NCBI RefSeq assembly: GCF_000615945.1
Contig: NZ_BAMO01000024.1
Location: 1-64,000, forward strand
Length of the DNA stretch: 64,000 nt
Direction of reading: 5' to 3'
From: Caldalkalibacillus mannanilyticus JCM 10596
Lineage (GTDB): Bacteria; Bacillota; Bacilli; Caldalkalibacillales; JCM-10596
Below the pieces are notes generated by a model. The model had not been told where the DNA came from. It ran no database searches and saw only the letters and a program-made list of their open reading frames with translations. Position 1 is the first letter of the stretch. Every line of letters begins with the position of its first letter. The position numbers and the translations under genes are program-made. Below are positions 7,522 through 17,219 of the stretch, one piece after another.

Positions 7522-9194
7522 TGGGGAAAAAGTGGAAACAACTTAATTTGTTTCAGAGATTGTTGTTCTATTTTACAGTAGTCATTGTGCTTCCTTTAGC
7601 TTTAGTTGCTTGGATCGTCTATGATCAAGCTGCTAATCAGATTTTAGATCAGGTCGAAAGCTATTTAGATCATATTGTCAAGAACACCAATTATCAGACG
7701 GAGCGCTTTATTCGAGATTACGAGCTCGCTTCCCTTTCCCTTATTGGGGATAGCAAGGTAAAGCAATTTCTTGAATTAAATAAGGGGCAAGAATTTGAGA
7801 AGTATACGCATTATCGAGAAATAAAAAAACTGATGAATCAGATTTCAATTCAGTATGACGAGATTGAATTAATTTATATCATTGGGGATGAAGGGCAGTA
7901 TATTCTATCGGAAGATCGGTATTATCGCCCTGAGGATCATTTTCCTACGGTCAAGGTTTACCAGAAACTTTCTCAGAGGACGCCGGAAAATGGGGAAATG
8001 GTTCTGCATGCTGATACTAGCCTCTATAACGCGAATCAATACGTCATTACTATTACGCGTAGGGTGCGAGGCTTATCTAGTTTTCAGCCTAAAGGAGTAT
8101 TGGGCATTGATGTACGAGCCTCCTCTTTAGAAGAGCTGTGGAAGCTCGCTAATTTAAGTAACAATACATATTTTTGGATCATGGATGAAGAGGGAAAGGT
8201 TGTGTATCATCCTAACAAAGAAATGCTCGGGCAAAAAATAGAAAAGAATTTAGAAGAAAGCTTAATGAGCGTGAAACAAGGTACATTTATCAGCGAATGG
8301 AATGGGGAAGCCATGCTTTATCGTTTTACAACCTCCGATTATTCAGGGTGGAAGATTATTGCAATGACGCCAAAAGCGGAAGCCTTCGAGCCGATTTCTG
8401 GGATTAAAAGAACGGTGATAGCGGTAGGGACTCTTGCTTTATCTCTAGCTTTTCTTCTAGCATTTCTCTTCACCAGAAGTATTGTCAATAAATCAGAGCT
8501 GGAAACAAAGCAAGTCCAGATTGAAAAGCAAAAAATAGAGCTGCAAGCCCTCCAATCGCAAATTAACCCTCATTTTTTACACAATACCCTTGAAACGATG
8601 AATGCCTATGCGATTCTCAATGAGGCGGATGAGATATCGGATATGGCGGAGGCGTTGTCTACAATGTTTAGGTACTCCGTGAGGAATTTTGAAGTGGTGA
8701 CCATGGCAGATGAGCTTCAGCATGTGCAGAGCTATCTCATTGTTCAGGAACACCGCTTCCAAAAAAAGATCGCTTTTGAAGTAAGAGTAGCTCCTGAACT
8801 TTTAGCGGAAGAGATGGTGAAGCTGACTCTTCAACCGCTGATTGAAAATGCGATTCAGCATGGATTTAGAAAATGTTCCTGTGAGGGAAGCATTTCTTTA
8901 GAGGCTATCGTTGAAGAAGGGCATTTGATTGTTCGTCTTACAGATAATGGTTTTGGAATGACACCAGAAAGACTTGACCAGATTAAACAACGTTTAAAGA
9001 CAGGGACGACAAAAGAGTTAAAAGCAGATATGGGAATAGGAGTGTGTAATGTCCATCGTCGCATTCAGCTTATTTTCGGAGATGAGTATGGGTTAGAGCT
9101 TCAGAGTGAGGTGAAAGAAGGAACAATCATTACAATGAAAATGCCCAGAAGAAATCTGCTGGGAGAACGCCATATTGTCAATGGCTCAAACTAA
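7521..9194 (+). CDS. YesM-type sensor histidine kinase
   Basis: This is a 557-residue membrane kinase. Helix 1 (about 11-33) is followed by an extracellular dCache-like domain (about 35-295), helix 2 (about 299-321), a short coiled linker, then a His_kinase domain with the phosphoacceptor H351 in QINPHFLHNTLE. The ATPase motifs are N (LQPLIENAIQHG) and G (DNGFGM). It is a LytS/YesM-class kinase paired with the upstream YesN-type regulator and is followed by a terminator. Sensing of a sugar or uronic oligomer is inferred from the locus. Confidence 0.93.
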   Translation: MGKKWKQLNLFQRLLFYFTVVIVLPLALVAWIVYDQAANQILDQVESYLDHIVKNTNYQTERFIRDYELASLSLIGDSKVKQFLELNKGQEFEKYTHYREIKKLMNQISIQYDEIELIYIIGDEGQYILSEDRYYRPEDHFPTVKVYQKLSQRTPENGEMVLHADTSLYNANQYVITITRRVRGLSSFQPKGVLGIDVRASSLEELWKLANLSNNTYFWIMDEEGKVVYHPNKEMLGQKIEKNLEESLMSVKQGTFISEWNGEAMLYRFTTSDYSGWKIIAMTPKAEAFEPISGIKRTVIAVGTLALSLAFLLAFLFTRSIVNKSELETKQVQIEKQKIELQALQSQINPHFLHNTLETMNAYAILNEADEISDMAEALSTMFRYSVRNFEVVTMADELQHVQSYLIVQEHRFQKKIAFEVRVAPELLAEEMVKLTLQPLIENAIQHGFRKCSCEGSISLEAIVEEGHLIVRLTDNGFGMTPERLDQIKQRLKTGTTKELKADMGIGVCNVHRRIQLIFGDEYGLELQSEVKEGTIITMKMPRRNLLGERHIVNGSN

Positions 9195-9200
9195 AGGGGT

Positions 9201-9247
9201 AGGAACCTTATCCGGCTGATAAGCTGCAAGGTATCCTCTCTTTTTTT
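9201..9247 (+). terminator. intrinsic terminator after the sensor kinase
   Basis: AGGAACCTT (9201-9209) pairs with AAGGTATCCT (9228-9237) with one bulge, followed by CTCTTTTTTTG. It separates the two-component operon from the uronate catabolic operon. Confidence 0.7.
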
Positions 9248-9353
9248 GTATCTAAAAAAAACAAAGGTCAATACAAAAAATGTCCGTAGAGTAGCAGGGA
9301 GGCAGATGCTAGAATGGGTGAAAATAGCGAAGGAGAAAGGCTATACCCTTTCA

Positions 9354-9367
9354 TGTAAGCGCTTAAG
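9354..9367. promoter_or_regulatory. cre-type operator before KDPG aldolase
   Basis: TGTAAGCGCTTAAG lies 17 bases upstream of the proposed GTG start of the aldolase. It matches the CcpA/LacI operator seen at 6447 and 19704. Its position argues that the long open frame upstream (from 9246) is not translated. Confidence 0.55.
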
Positions 9368-9383
9368 AAACGGGGTGAACATT

Positions 9384-10049
9384 GTGACAGCCATCGGTTC
9401 CAAAATAGGAATGCTTTCTAAACTATTGGAAAGTGGTGTTATTGCTGTTCTTCGTAGGGTTCCTTTAGAAAAGATAGAGCCAGTTGCAGAATGCTTAATA
9501 AGGGGGGGAATCACAGCGATTGAAATAACCGTTGAAGAGCCATCTGCGTTTCAAGCACTGGAACGGTTGGCGATACGAGTGGGGGATCAAGCTATGATTG
9601 GAGCTGGAACCGTGCTTGATAGTGAAACAGCGAAAATGGCGATTCAACGAGGAGCAGAGTTTGTTTTTAGTCCTACCTATTCACCGAGAGTGGTTCAAAC
9701 GGTTTTACGGTATGGAAAGATTGCAGCTCCAGGAGTGATGACCCCGACAGAAATGCTTCGAGCCTATGAGGGTGGGGCGGATCTTGTGAAGCTCTTTCCG
9801 GCAACGGGGTTAGGGGTGCAATTTATCAAAGATGTGAGAGGACCTCTTGCTCATATTCCGATCCTTCCAACAGGTGGAATCAATTTAGATAACGTGGCAG
9901 ATTTTATTAAAGCGGGAGTGGTTGGCGTTGGTATTGGCAGCAACTTACTCAGTCATCAGGCAATCGAAAAGGAAGATTATTCATCGATACAAGAGAAAGC
10001 CAAGCAATATGTAACCAGAATCCAACAAGCTAGAGAGGAGCTTGCCTAG
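9384..10049 (+). CDS. eda: 2-keto-3-deoxy-6-phosphogluconate aldolase
   Basis: This aldolase cleaves KDPG to pyruvate and glyceraldehyde-3-phosphate, the last step of uronate breakdown. From the GTG at 9384 it has 221 residues, the normal family length. The catalytic glutamate lies in EITVEEPSAF, the Schiff-base lysine is K136 in DLVKLFPATG, and the phosphate site is in PTGGINLDN. The frame stays open back to 9246, but those residues are unlike the family and cover a cre-like site. The GGGGTGA at 9373-9379 supports the GTG start. It overlaps the next gene (KDG kinase) by one base, giving the usual kinase/aldolase pair. Confidence 0.9.
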   Translation: MTAIGSKIGMLSKLLESGVIAVLRRVPLEKIEPVAECLIRGGITAIEITVEEPSAFQALERLAIRVGDQAMIGAGTVLDSETAKMAIQRGAEFVFSPTYSPRVVQTVLRYGKIAAPGVMTPTEMLRAYEGGADLVKLFPATGLGVQFIKDVRGPLAHIPILPTGGINLDNVADFIKAGVVGVGIGSNLLSHQAIEKEDYSSIQEKAKQYVTRIQQAREELA

Positions 10050-11004
10050 TGGATTTATTTACGTTAGGAGAAACGATGGTTTGTATTTCAGCTTCAGAAA
10101 CAGGGAGCTTAGAGTATGTGAGTACGTTAAGCAAGTCGATAGGTGGAGCGGAATCTAATACAGCCATTGGTTTAGCTCGCCTAGGAAAAAAAGTAGCTTG
10201 GTCCAGTAAGCTAGGGGATGATCCCTTTGGTCACCAGATTATCAAAACCATTCGTGGTGAAGGGGTCGATGTTTCTAAGGTTACTATGGATCAAACTAAT
10301 CGCACAGGCTCATGATCAAGGAGGTGAGAGCTCCTAATAAGATTCATGTCTATTACTATCGACAGAACTCAGCCGCTTCCGCTCTCACTGAAGCCGATAT
10401 CGATATCGAAGCTCTTATACAAGCCAGAAGAGTTCATCTAACAGGGATTACGTTAGCTTTGGGGGAGGGTCCTAGGCTGGCAGTCCATAAGATTTTACAA
10501 GTAAGTAAAGAGTACAATATCCCTGCTAGCTTTGACCTTAATCTAAGACAGAAGCTCTGGTCGATTGAGGAGGCGAAGCAGGAGTATCAGAAGATCTATC
10601 CCTATATTGAAACCCTTTTTATGAGTGAAGAAGAGGCGATCTTATGCTCAGGAGAACCAACGATTGACAAAGCACTAGATTACTATAAACAGTGTGGGTT
10701 AGACGAGAGCAGTACGGTTGTCATTAAGCAGGGGGACAAAGGGGTTTTAGGAATTCGAAGAGAACAACAAGTCTATCAATCAGCTGTCAAAGGAATTGAA
10801 GTAATCGATACCGTAGGAGCAGGAGATGGATTTAATGCCGGATACTTATTCGGAGAGCTAGAAGGATTATGCTTTCAAGAGTGTTTGCGTCTGGGAAACT
10901 GGGTGGGAGCAAAAGTGGTGGAGCATCAAGGAGATTATCAAGGATTACCCACCTTGGCTGAATATCAAGCTTATAAAAATCGAGAGATCACAATAGAAAG
11001 GTAG
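10049..11004 (+). CDS. kdgK: 2-keto-3-deoxygluconate kinase, PfkB family (one frameshift)
   Basis: This enzyme phosphorylates KDG to KDPG for the adjacent aldolase. The N-terminal part (10049-10315) has the PfkB sugar-binding motif GGAESNTAIGLARLGKK. The C-terminal part (10312-11004) has the ATP/anion-hole motif DTVGAGDGFNAGY with the catalytic Asp. The two frames join if one G is added at GGCTCATG near 10308, giving RTGLMIKE, a natural family sequence. The combined length of about 318 residues is normal. A sequencing deletion is the simplest explanation. The start is GTG, overlapping the aldolase stop by one base. Confidence 0.88.
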
Positions 11005-11012
11005 GGTGTTAT

Positions 11013-11774
11013 ATGATTCATTTAGATGGTAAGAATGCACTGGTCACAGGAGGCGGAACAGGAATTGGACGTGGAATCGCGCTAGGGTTAGCAGAAGCAG
11101 GAGCCAATGTAGTGGTTCATTATGGGAGTAACGCTCAAGGAGCAGAAGAAGTGGTGAAAGAGATTCAAAACATGGGAAGAAAAGCGCTGTCTGTACAGGC
11201 AGATGTGATGAAGAAAGAGCAAATTATGGCTCTAGTACAGGAAACAAAGCAATTTTTTAACGGTAGGCTAGATATTCTAGTGAATAATGCGGGACATTTG
11301 GTTCAACGTTCATCTGTAGAAGAAATGAGTGAAGAGCTCTGGCATCACATTATGGATGTCAATGTGACAAGTACTTTTCTGGTTTCACAAGCTGCCATCC
11401 CATTGATGAAAGAAACAGGCGGGAGAATCGTGAATATGACTTCTTTGGCGGCTCATAACGGAGGAGGACCAGGGGCGGCTGCTTATGCTGCTTCTAAGGG
11501 AGCTGTCCTTACCTTTACGAAGGGACTCGCTAAGGAATTAGCCCCTTATAACATCACTGTCAATGCAGTTTCACCAGGCTTAATAGGAGATACCCCTTTC
11601 CATGATACCTTTTCCACGAAAGAAGGTCGCTTAAGTACAGTGAAGGGAATTCCATTAGGAAGAGAAGGAAAGCCAAGAGATGTATGTGGAGCCGTTCTCT
11701 ATTTTGTGTCCGCCTTAGGAGAGTATGTTACTGGTGAAACAACGGAAATCAATGGGGGTTTATTCATGAAATAA
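11013..11774 (+). CDS. short-chain dehydrogenase/reductase in the uronate operon
   Basis: This is a classical SDR of 253 residues. The cofactor loop TGGGTGIGRG is near residue 8-17, NNAG near 90, the catalytic Ser in NMTSLAAH, the YxxxK motif in YAASKGA, and the C-terminal GETTEINGG. The cofactor cannot be fixed from sequence, although there is no acidic residue clearly selecting NAD. It lies 8 bases after the KDG kinase. In alginate-type pathways an SDR reduces 4-deoxy-5-keto-uronate (DEH) to KDG, which would link the lyases to kdgK/eda here. That substrate is an inference; annotation pipelines would likely call it a 3-oxoacyl-ACP reductase. Confidence 0.85.
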   Translation: MIHLDGKNALVTGGGTGIGRGIALGLAEAGANVVVHYGSNAQGAEEVVKEIQNMGRKALSVQADVMKKEQIMALVQETKQFFNGRLDILVNNAGHLVQRSSVEEMSEELWHHIMDVNVTSTFLVSQAAIPLMKETGGRIVNMTSLAAHNGGGPGAAAYAASKGAVLTFTKGLAKELAPYNITVNAVSPGLIGDTPFHDTFSTKEGRLSTVKGIPLGREGKPRDVCGAVLYFVSALGEYVTGETTEINGGLFMK

Positions 11775-11882
11775 CAGTGGCATAGTGGGAAGCGAGCATA
11801 ATGCTCAAATGGAGCCAAACAAAAGTACTTAGAGTAGATGTATCGTTTAGATTATAGATGTATAGATGGAGGAGATAGGTTA

Positions 11883-14195
11883 ATGCCAGACACACTAAAA
11901 ACACTGTATCAACCAGTGGCAGGAGAACTAAATGTACAGTACCAACCAGATGAACAGACAGAAATCTTAGAAAATCCGCCTCGGTTTACTTGGATGCCGG
12001 CTAAGCTGGAGGACGATCAGTACATACTCCAAATATCCGCATCACCTGAATTTACTCCTGAGGAAACAAGAACCAGCCACCCTATTTATTATAATATGTA
12101 TACGCCTGATACTTCTTTACCTGCGGGAGTGTACTTTTGGAGGTATGCCTTACTTAATGAAGAAGATGCTTCTGTTAGAGAATCGGAATGGAGTCAGGTC
12201 CGCTCCTTTACGATAGCAGAGAACCTACCAGAAACGCCTCTCACAAGCCGCCAACATCGCTATCAAGACACGTTACTCTCTCACCCAAGATTATGGTTAA
12301 ATGAGCAGGAAGTTAGGACGTTTCGAGAACGGCTTCAAGATGACAATAATACTTGTGAATGGGAGAATTTTTATCATAAATCAGTTCTTCCTTGGCTGAA
12401 TCACCCCCTCGTTGCCGAGCCGTTGCCGTACCCTAATCATCAAAGAGTAGCGCCTTTGTGGAGAAAGATGTATATGGACTGTCAAGAGGTGTTACATGCG
12501 GTAAGGCATCTTAGTGTAGCGGGTGTTATTCTGGAAGACAGGCAGCTTCTAGCAAGGGCGAAGGAATGGTTACTCCATATTACTGCATGGGATACAGAAG
12601 GCACAACCTCAAGAGATTACAATGATGAAGCGGCATTTCGTGTGGCAGGTGCTTTGGCTTGGGGATATGACTGGCTCCATCAGGAACTCTCGGCTGTAGA
12701 GAAAGAGTGTGTACGAAAAGCCTTGTTTCGGCGAACAGAGCAAGTGGCTCAGCATGTGATCGAGCGCTCCAAAATTCATCATGTTCCTTACGATAGTCAT
12801 GCAGTTCGTTCCTTATCCTCGGTCTTAGTTCCTTGTTGTATTGCCTTACTAGAGGAAGAGCCACAAGTCAAGGAGTGGTTAGATTACACGTTAGAATATT
12901 ATGCTACTCTGTACACCCCATGGGGTGGAGCAGATGGAGGCTGGGCTGAAGGGCCTCATTATTGGATGACAGGGATGGCTTATGTTATTGATGCTATGAA
13001 TCTAGTAAAGAAATTTACTGGAATCGATTATTACCAGCGTCCGTTCTTTCAAAAAACAGGTGATTTTCCCCTTTATGTCTATAGTCCAGATACCCGAAGA
13101 GCCAGTTTTGGGGATCATGCTAATCTAGGGGAGCGTCCGGGGCTAAAAGTGGGATTTAATAGTAGACAATATGCAGGTGTGACCGGAAATCCTTATTATC
13201 AATGGTATTACGAGCAAACGAGAAAATGGGATATTGATGCAGATGATAAATTTTATAACAAAGGCTGGTGGGATTTTAATTTCGATCAGCTCATGTATCT
13301 CCATGATTATCCACAAGTTGAAGCACAAGCCCCAAGAGAGATAGAAGAAGTGAAATGGTTCCAAGACGTTGGCTGGGTAGCTATGCATCATCGAATGGAT
13401 GATCCCGAGGAACATATCATGTTTTTAACGAAAAGCAGCCCCTATGGATCAATAAGTCATAGTCATGGGGATCAAAATTGCTTTGTCTTACATGCCTTTG
13501 GTGAGCCTCTAGCAATACACAGTGGGTATTATGTTGCCTTTAATAGCACAATGCATATGAATTGGCGAAGACAGACCATTTCCAAAAATGGAATCCTGAT
13601 CGACGGGAAAGGGCAGTATGCTGGAAAGGATAAGGTACTTGGAATAGCAGCCAAAGGAAAGATTGAAAGAATCGAAACAACGGCTTCACATAGTTTTGTC
13701 TGTGCCGATGCGACTCAAGCCTATCAGCACGAGGTTCCTTATTTAAGAAGGTACATGAGAGAAACGTATTTTGTCCATCATTCCTATTTTGTCTTGATTG
13801 ATTATGTTGATTTGGATCAACCTGCGGAGGTAGACTGGTTATTCCATACCCTAAATGAAATGAAAGTGAAAGGGCAAACATTTAGGGTGCAAGGAGAGAA
13901 AGCCGATCTTGAAGGGCGGTTCCTCTATTCTTCTGCCGGTGATCTATCCTTGATTCAGAAAAATGATTATCCTGGGGTTGATATCGCAGAAATCGAAGGG
14001 CTCCCCCATCATTGGCGACTCGAAGCCAAAACGCCGAAAGCCAAGAGTCATCGTCTTGTTACTTTATTAGTACCAGCAAAGAAAAACAATCATAAATATG
14101 TTTCTTATTTTATGGATGACCAAGATCATGGGATCAGTTTATACTTTACGGAAAACGGTCAGACATTTCGAGTGGAGGTGAGCAAAGCTTATTAA
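11883..14195 (+). CDS. DUF4962/heparinase II/III-type polysaccharide lyase
   Basis: This is a 770-residue cytoplasmic-looking protein with no signal peptide. An N-terminal DUF4962-like beta domain (about 1-130, ending HPRLWL) is followed by an alpha/alpha-toroid and a C-terminal heparinase II/III beta-sandwich. Conserved elements include the toroid segment GGWAEGPHYW, the catalytic-type His/Tyr region SYGSISHSHGDQNCF-like (PYGSISHSHGDQN), and AIHSGYY. Related enzymes attack alginate, heparinoid or other uronic-acid oligomers by beta-elimination. The kdgK/eda context supports a uronate substrate but does not tell which. I prefer ATG 11883, which has GGAGGAG 10 bases upstream, over the first ATG at 11838. 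Confidence 0.85.
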   Translation: MPDTLKTLYQPVAGELNVQYQPDEQTEILENPPRFTWMPAKLEDDQYILQISASPEFTPEETRTSHPIYYNMYTPDTSLPAGVYFWRYALLNEEDASVRESEWSQVRSFTIAENLPETPLTSRQHRYQDTLLSHPRLWLNEQEVRTFRERLQDDNNTCEWENFYHKSVLPWLNHPLVAEPLPYPNHQRVAPLWRKMYMDCQEVLHAVRHLSVAGVILEDRQLLARAKEWLLHITAWDTEGTTSRDYNDEAAFRVAGALAWGYDWLHQELSAVEKECVRKALFRRTEQVAQHVIERSKIHHVPYDSHAVRSLSSVLVPCCIALLEEEPQVKEWLDYTLEYYATLYTPWGGADGGWAEGPHYWMTGMAYVIDAMNLVKKFTGIDYYQRPFFQKTGDFPLYVYSPDTRRASFGDHANLGERPGLKVGFNSRQYAGVTGNPYYQWYYEQTRKWDIDADDKFYNKGWWDFNFDQLMYLHDYPQVEAQAPREIEEVKWFQDVGWVAMHHRMDDPEEHIMFLTKSSPYGSISHSHGDQNCFVLHAFGEPLAIHSGYYVAFNSTMHMNWRRQTISKNGILIDGKGQYAGKDKVLGIAAKGKIERIETTASHSFVCADATQAYQHEVPYLRRYMRETYFVHHSYFVLIDYVDLDQPAEVDWLFHTLNEMKVKGQTFRVQGEKADLEGRFLYSSAGDLSLIQKNDYPGVDIAEIEGLPHHWRLEAKTPKAKSHRLVTLLVPAKKNNHKYVSYFMDDQDHGISLYFTENGQTFRVEVSKAY

Positions 14196-14268
14196 TGCAA
14201 GTGATTAATGCAAGTGATTAATGCAAGTGATTAGTGCAAGTGGTTAATGGAAGTGATTAATGAAATGA
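14191..14268 (+). repeat. six-copy 13-bp tandem repeat between lyase genes
   Basis: The unit ATTAATGCAAGTG is repeated three times exactly, then three more times with one to a few changes. The array starts on the stop codon of the heparinase-like gene and ends at the ribosome site of the next gene. Each unit contains TAA and ATG overlapped as TTAATG. Confidence 0.9.
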
Positions 14269-14283
14269 ATGGGAGGGTATGAG

Positions 14284-17172
14284 ATGTCGAAACGATGGAT
14301 GCGTAGCATCATTTTGATCATTTGTCTGATGTTTATTGTAACGCCGTTCTCTAAATCCGCAGGCATGGTGATTCATGCGCAGCAAGCGCCAGAAAACCTA
14401 CCTGTCATTGGAGTACATGCCAGTAATCATGATGGGAATTTCCCGGAAAATACATTAGATAATGATCTAAATACTCGTTGGTCAGCGCAAGGAGTAGGGG
14501 AATGGATTCAATATGATCTAGGCTCGCTCCAGCAAGTGGGGTATCTAGGGATTGCTTTTCATAATGGGACGCTGCGCTTGACGACTGTGGATATTGAAGT
14601 ATCTGCGGACGGAGTGGAATGGATAAAAGTAGTGGACCATGCAACCAATAGCGGTTCAACGTTTAATTTAGAGCCCTATGATTTTAATGATATTACTGCT
14701 CGTTACGTGAAGATTATTGGTTATGGAAACTCAGTGAATACGTGGAACAGTATAACCGCGGTTCATATCTACCCACCCAATCCTGATGGACCGATTGTTG
14801 CTCATCTCGAAGCGATCGATCCCGGACCTGTTCCAGGTGCTGAACCTTTTACCAAACCAGGGCTTTATAATCCTGATGGTTCTCCACATCCCATTCATGA
14901 ACCTAATCAAGTAACAGGGAGAACGTTAAATGTCCTTGATTTTGGAGCCAATCCTGCTGACAATAATACAGACGATTTACCTGCGATTGCCGCAGCATTA
15001 GAAGAGGCGAGATTTGGCGATGAAGTATATTTTCCTAATGGAGTCTACAACCTAATCAGTCAAATGCCAACCGATGGAACCTCCCATCTCCACTTAAAAT
15101 CCGGGGTGAACTTACGCGGAGAAAGCCAGACAGGAACCATACTTAAATCCTATTTTGATGCTCAGGATGCCCCAAATAGCAAGGTTCTTACAGGATATGC
15201 GAGGCATCATATTGTTATCTCTAACATAACGATCACTTCTACTTATGAAGGGGATTTTTCAAGTAATCCTGACCAGAATAACCCAGACCGTGGTGGACCT
15301 GCTTATGTGATTTATTTGTCCGATATGGCAGGATCACCCTCTCATCATATTACGATGGAACATGTGACGATCGAGAAGTTTCAACGAATGGGAGTTCGTA
15401 TCGATCGCAGTCATGATATTGTAGTTCAGAATTCCACATTTCAGAAGGCGACAGATGTAGGTGGAGGTGGTGCAGGGTATGGAGTCGCTATCCAAGGGGT
15501 TGTAGGAATCAATCGGCTGGGGCATGCGAATGACTCTCATTTTAACGTAGTACAAAATAATAGATTTGAAGGTCCTTATTTACGTCATGGGGTTCTTGTT
15601 CAGTACTATTCCCACAATAATTTAATTGCCAATAATACATTTCGAAGAGTCATTCATGACGCGATTGATTTACATGGTCAAAGAGAGTACCTCAACGAGA
15701 TCACAGGAAACACATTGGAAAACATCACAAGAGGTGGCATTGGGGTAGGGAATACAGGAGGGACTCCTCCTCACAATCATTCTGCGTCAGGGGCAGGAAA
15801 TTATATTCATCTAAATACATTAACCAACACAAGGGATGGAATTACGGTCATCATGGGCTCACCAGACACCGTGATTGAAAAAAATACCATTGTGAATACA
15901 ATGACTCCTGCTCATTCTAAAGGAATCTATCTGCTGAATGCTCCAAGAACAGTGGTTCGAGAGAATGTGATTCAGAATAATACAGCTCAAGGATTCTGGG
16001 GCATTCATCTTGCCGAGGATTTGGGTGATCGAAACAATCACAACAATGGAGCTGGTCTTCCCGAAGATATTCTCATAACAGGGAATCGAATTCAAGGCAA
16101 TACGAACGGGATCTTGATCGAAGCTGGAAAAAGAATTAGAGTGGAGCAGAATGAAATAAGTGGAAATATAGAAGAGGATTATATCAATTTAATAGAGGAA
16201 ACAGAAGACCCAGACCCAGAGACTCCAGTAATCATAGAAACCCTTTCTCCTACAGATGATGCTCTAATAGATATTGAAAAGCCAAATGCAAATTATGGAT
16301 CACTTAATCAGGAGTTAATTGATTCGGGAGCACCAGATCAAAACTATTATAAATTTTTTAATATCAAGAGAAATGCTATTGGAAGCAAAGGAAGGATTGC
16401 CTACTATAAGTTTCCCGTTGAACAAATATCCGGACTGCAACGAGCGGTTTTCGAGTTGACAGGAAAGCTTGGTAGCAATACTCAGAGAGTAGAGTTAGAA
16501 GTCTATGGACTGACCCATGATGACTGGGATGAGAATACGATCACTTGGAACCAATCGATGAATCATCTGCCCGATTCAGTGGATGTAACGGGAATTGGGG
16601 AAACGGCTTTTTTCCTTGGTACATTCACTGTAGAACATCCCACAGAAACCCCTTATCAAGTGGATATTACAGACTTTGTTCAGCAACAGACGAATGGTTA
16701 TGTTACTTTAATGGTCATAGATAGGCTTGGGCAAAACGGAAATATTAATCTTTACTCTAAGGAAGAAAGCAATGCAGGAAGAAGACCAGCCTTACTTCTT
16801 GAGAAAGTGCAAGCTATCGAACCGCCTCTCTTGCTTTCTAATGTTTCATTTCATGATTATAGGGGAAAAGATGCTAGGGCAGATTCAAGATTAGGTCTGA
16901 TGCGTGGAATGCTAGATATTGAAAATAGGGGTCATATGGAAGTACATGCTTCTCTTATTGCTGAACTTTATGCTCCTGATGGCACACTGCATACCGAGCA
17001 AAGCATGGAAGTACAAATAGAGGGAAAAGAAAGAGAAACGATAGAAATAGACATGATTGTTCCAAGGAAATCGAAGGGGTATTATGTGAAATTGTATGTC
17101 AAATCTCTCACACTAGAAAGCTTGCTTTCCAATGAATTAGAATATACGATAAAGCAACGAAAAAACGGTTAG
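14284..17172 (+). CDS. secreted right-handed beta-helix protein with F5/8C and DNRLRE domains
   Basis: A signal peptide (helix about 8-25, cleavage near HAQQA) exports this protein of about 962 residues. Domains in order are an F5/8 type C (discoidin-like) carbohydrate-binding domain (about 40-160), a pectate-lyase-like region beginning with LNVLDFGANPADNNTDDLPAI (about 215-640) with many parallel beta-helix repeats, a DNRLRE/CBM96-like domain (about 655-830, containing DDWDENTITWNQS), and a C-terminal beta domain. It is probably an extracellular lyase or epimerase of a uronic-acid polysaccharide, feeding the LplABC-type importer. The catalytic family cannot be fixed. ATG 14284 has GGGAGGG 8 bases upstream and is preferred over 14269. 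Confidence 0.88.
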   Translation: MSKRWMRSIILIICLMFIVTPFSKSAGMVIHAQQAPENLPVIGVHASNHDGNFPENTLDNDLNTRWSAQGVGEWIQYDLGSLQQVGYLGIAFHNGTLRLTTVDIEVSADGVEWIKVVDHATNSGSTFNLEPYDFNDITARYVKIIGYGNSVNTWNSITAVHIYPPNPDGPIVAHLEAIDPGPVPGAEPFTKPGLYNPDGSPHPIHEPNQVTGRTLNVLDFGANPADNNTDDLPAIAAALEEARFGDEVYFPNGVYNLISQMPTDGTSHLHLKSGVNLRGESQTGTILKSYFDAQDAPNSKVLTGYARHHIVISNITITSTYEGDFSSNPDQNNPDRGGPAYVIYLSDMAGSPSHHITMEHVTIEKFQRMGVRIDRSHDIVVQNSTFQKATDVGGGGAGYGVAIQGVVGINRLGHANDSHFNVVQNNRFEGPYLRHGVLVQYYSHNNLIANNTFRRVIHDAIDLHGQREYLNEITGNTLENITRGGIGVGNTGGTPPHNHSASGAGNYIHLNTLTNTRDGITVIMGSPDTVIEKNTIVNTMTPAHSKGIYLLNAPRTVVRENVIQNNTAQGFWGIHLAEDLGDRNNHNNGAGLPEDILITGNRIQGNTNGILIEAGKRIRVEQNEISGNIEEDYINLIEETEDPDPETPVIIETLSPTDDALIDIEKPNANYGSLNQELIDSGAPDQNYYKFFNIKRNAIGSKGRIAYYKFPVEQISGLQRAVFELTGKLGSNTQRVELEVYGLTHDDWDENTITWNQSMNHLPDSVDVTGIGETAFFLGTFTVEHPTETPYQVDITDFVQQQTNGYVTLMVIDRLGQNGNINLYSKEESNAGRRPALLLEKVQAIEPPLLLSNVSFHDYRGKDARADSRLGLMRGMLDIENRGHMEVHASLIAELYAPDGTLHTEQSMEVQIEGKERETIEIDMIVPRKSKGYYVKLYVKSLTLESLLSNELEYTIKQRKNG

Positions 17173-17192
17173 GGCAATAGCCTAACCGTTTT
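17162..17192. terminator. bidirectional terminator between convergent genes
   Basis: AAAACGGTTAGG (17162-17173) and CCTAACCGTTTT (17181-17192) form a perfect 12-bp stem with a 7-base loop, with A and T flanks that serve both strands. The stop codon of the beta-helix protein lies in the left arm, and the protease gene ends 28 bases beyond the hairpin. Confidence 0.9.
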
Positions 17193-17219
17193 CTCTTTCG
17201 TCTACTTTATCTATCATGC

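Noticed and set aside
9246-9383. N-terminal extension of KDPG aldolase as an extra domain
   Set aside because: The residues are unlike the family and the stretch contains the terminator tail and a cre-like operator. The GTG at 9384 with a ribosome site gives the normal length.
12580-12864. Antisense open frames in the heparinase-like gene
   Set aside because: No ribosome site or family resemblance; shadows of the sense coding frame.
14191-14268. Tandem repeats considered as a CRISPR array
   Set aside because: The 13-bp units are directly adjacent without spacers, and no cas genes are present.
17162-17192. Hairpin considered as a regulatory RNA element
   Set aside because: A perfect stem with A/T flanks between two convergent stop codons is simply a bidirectional terminator.
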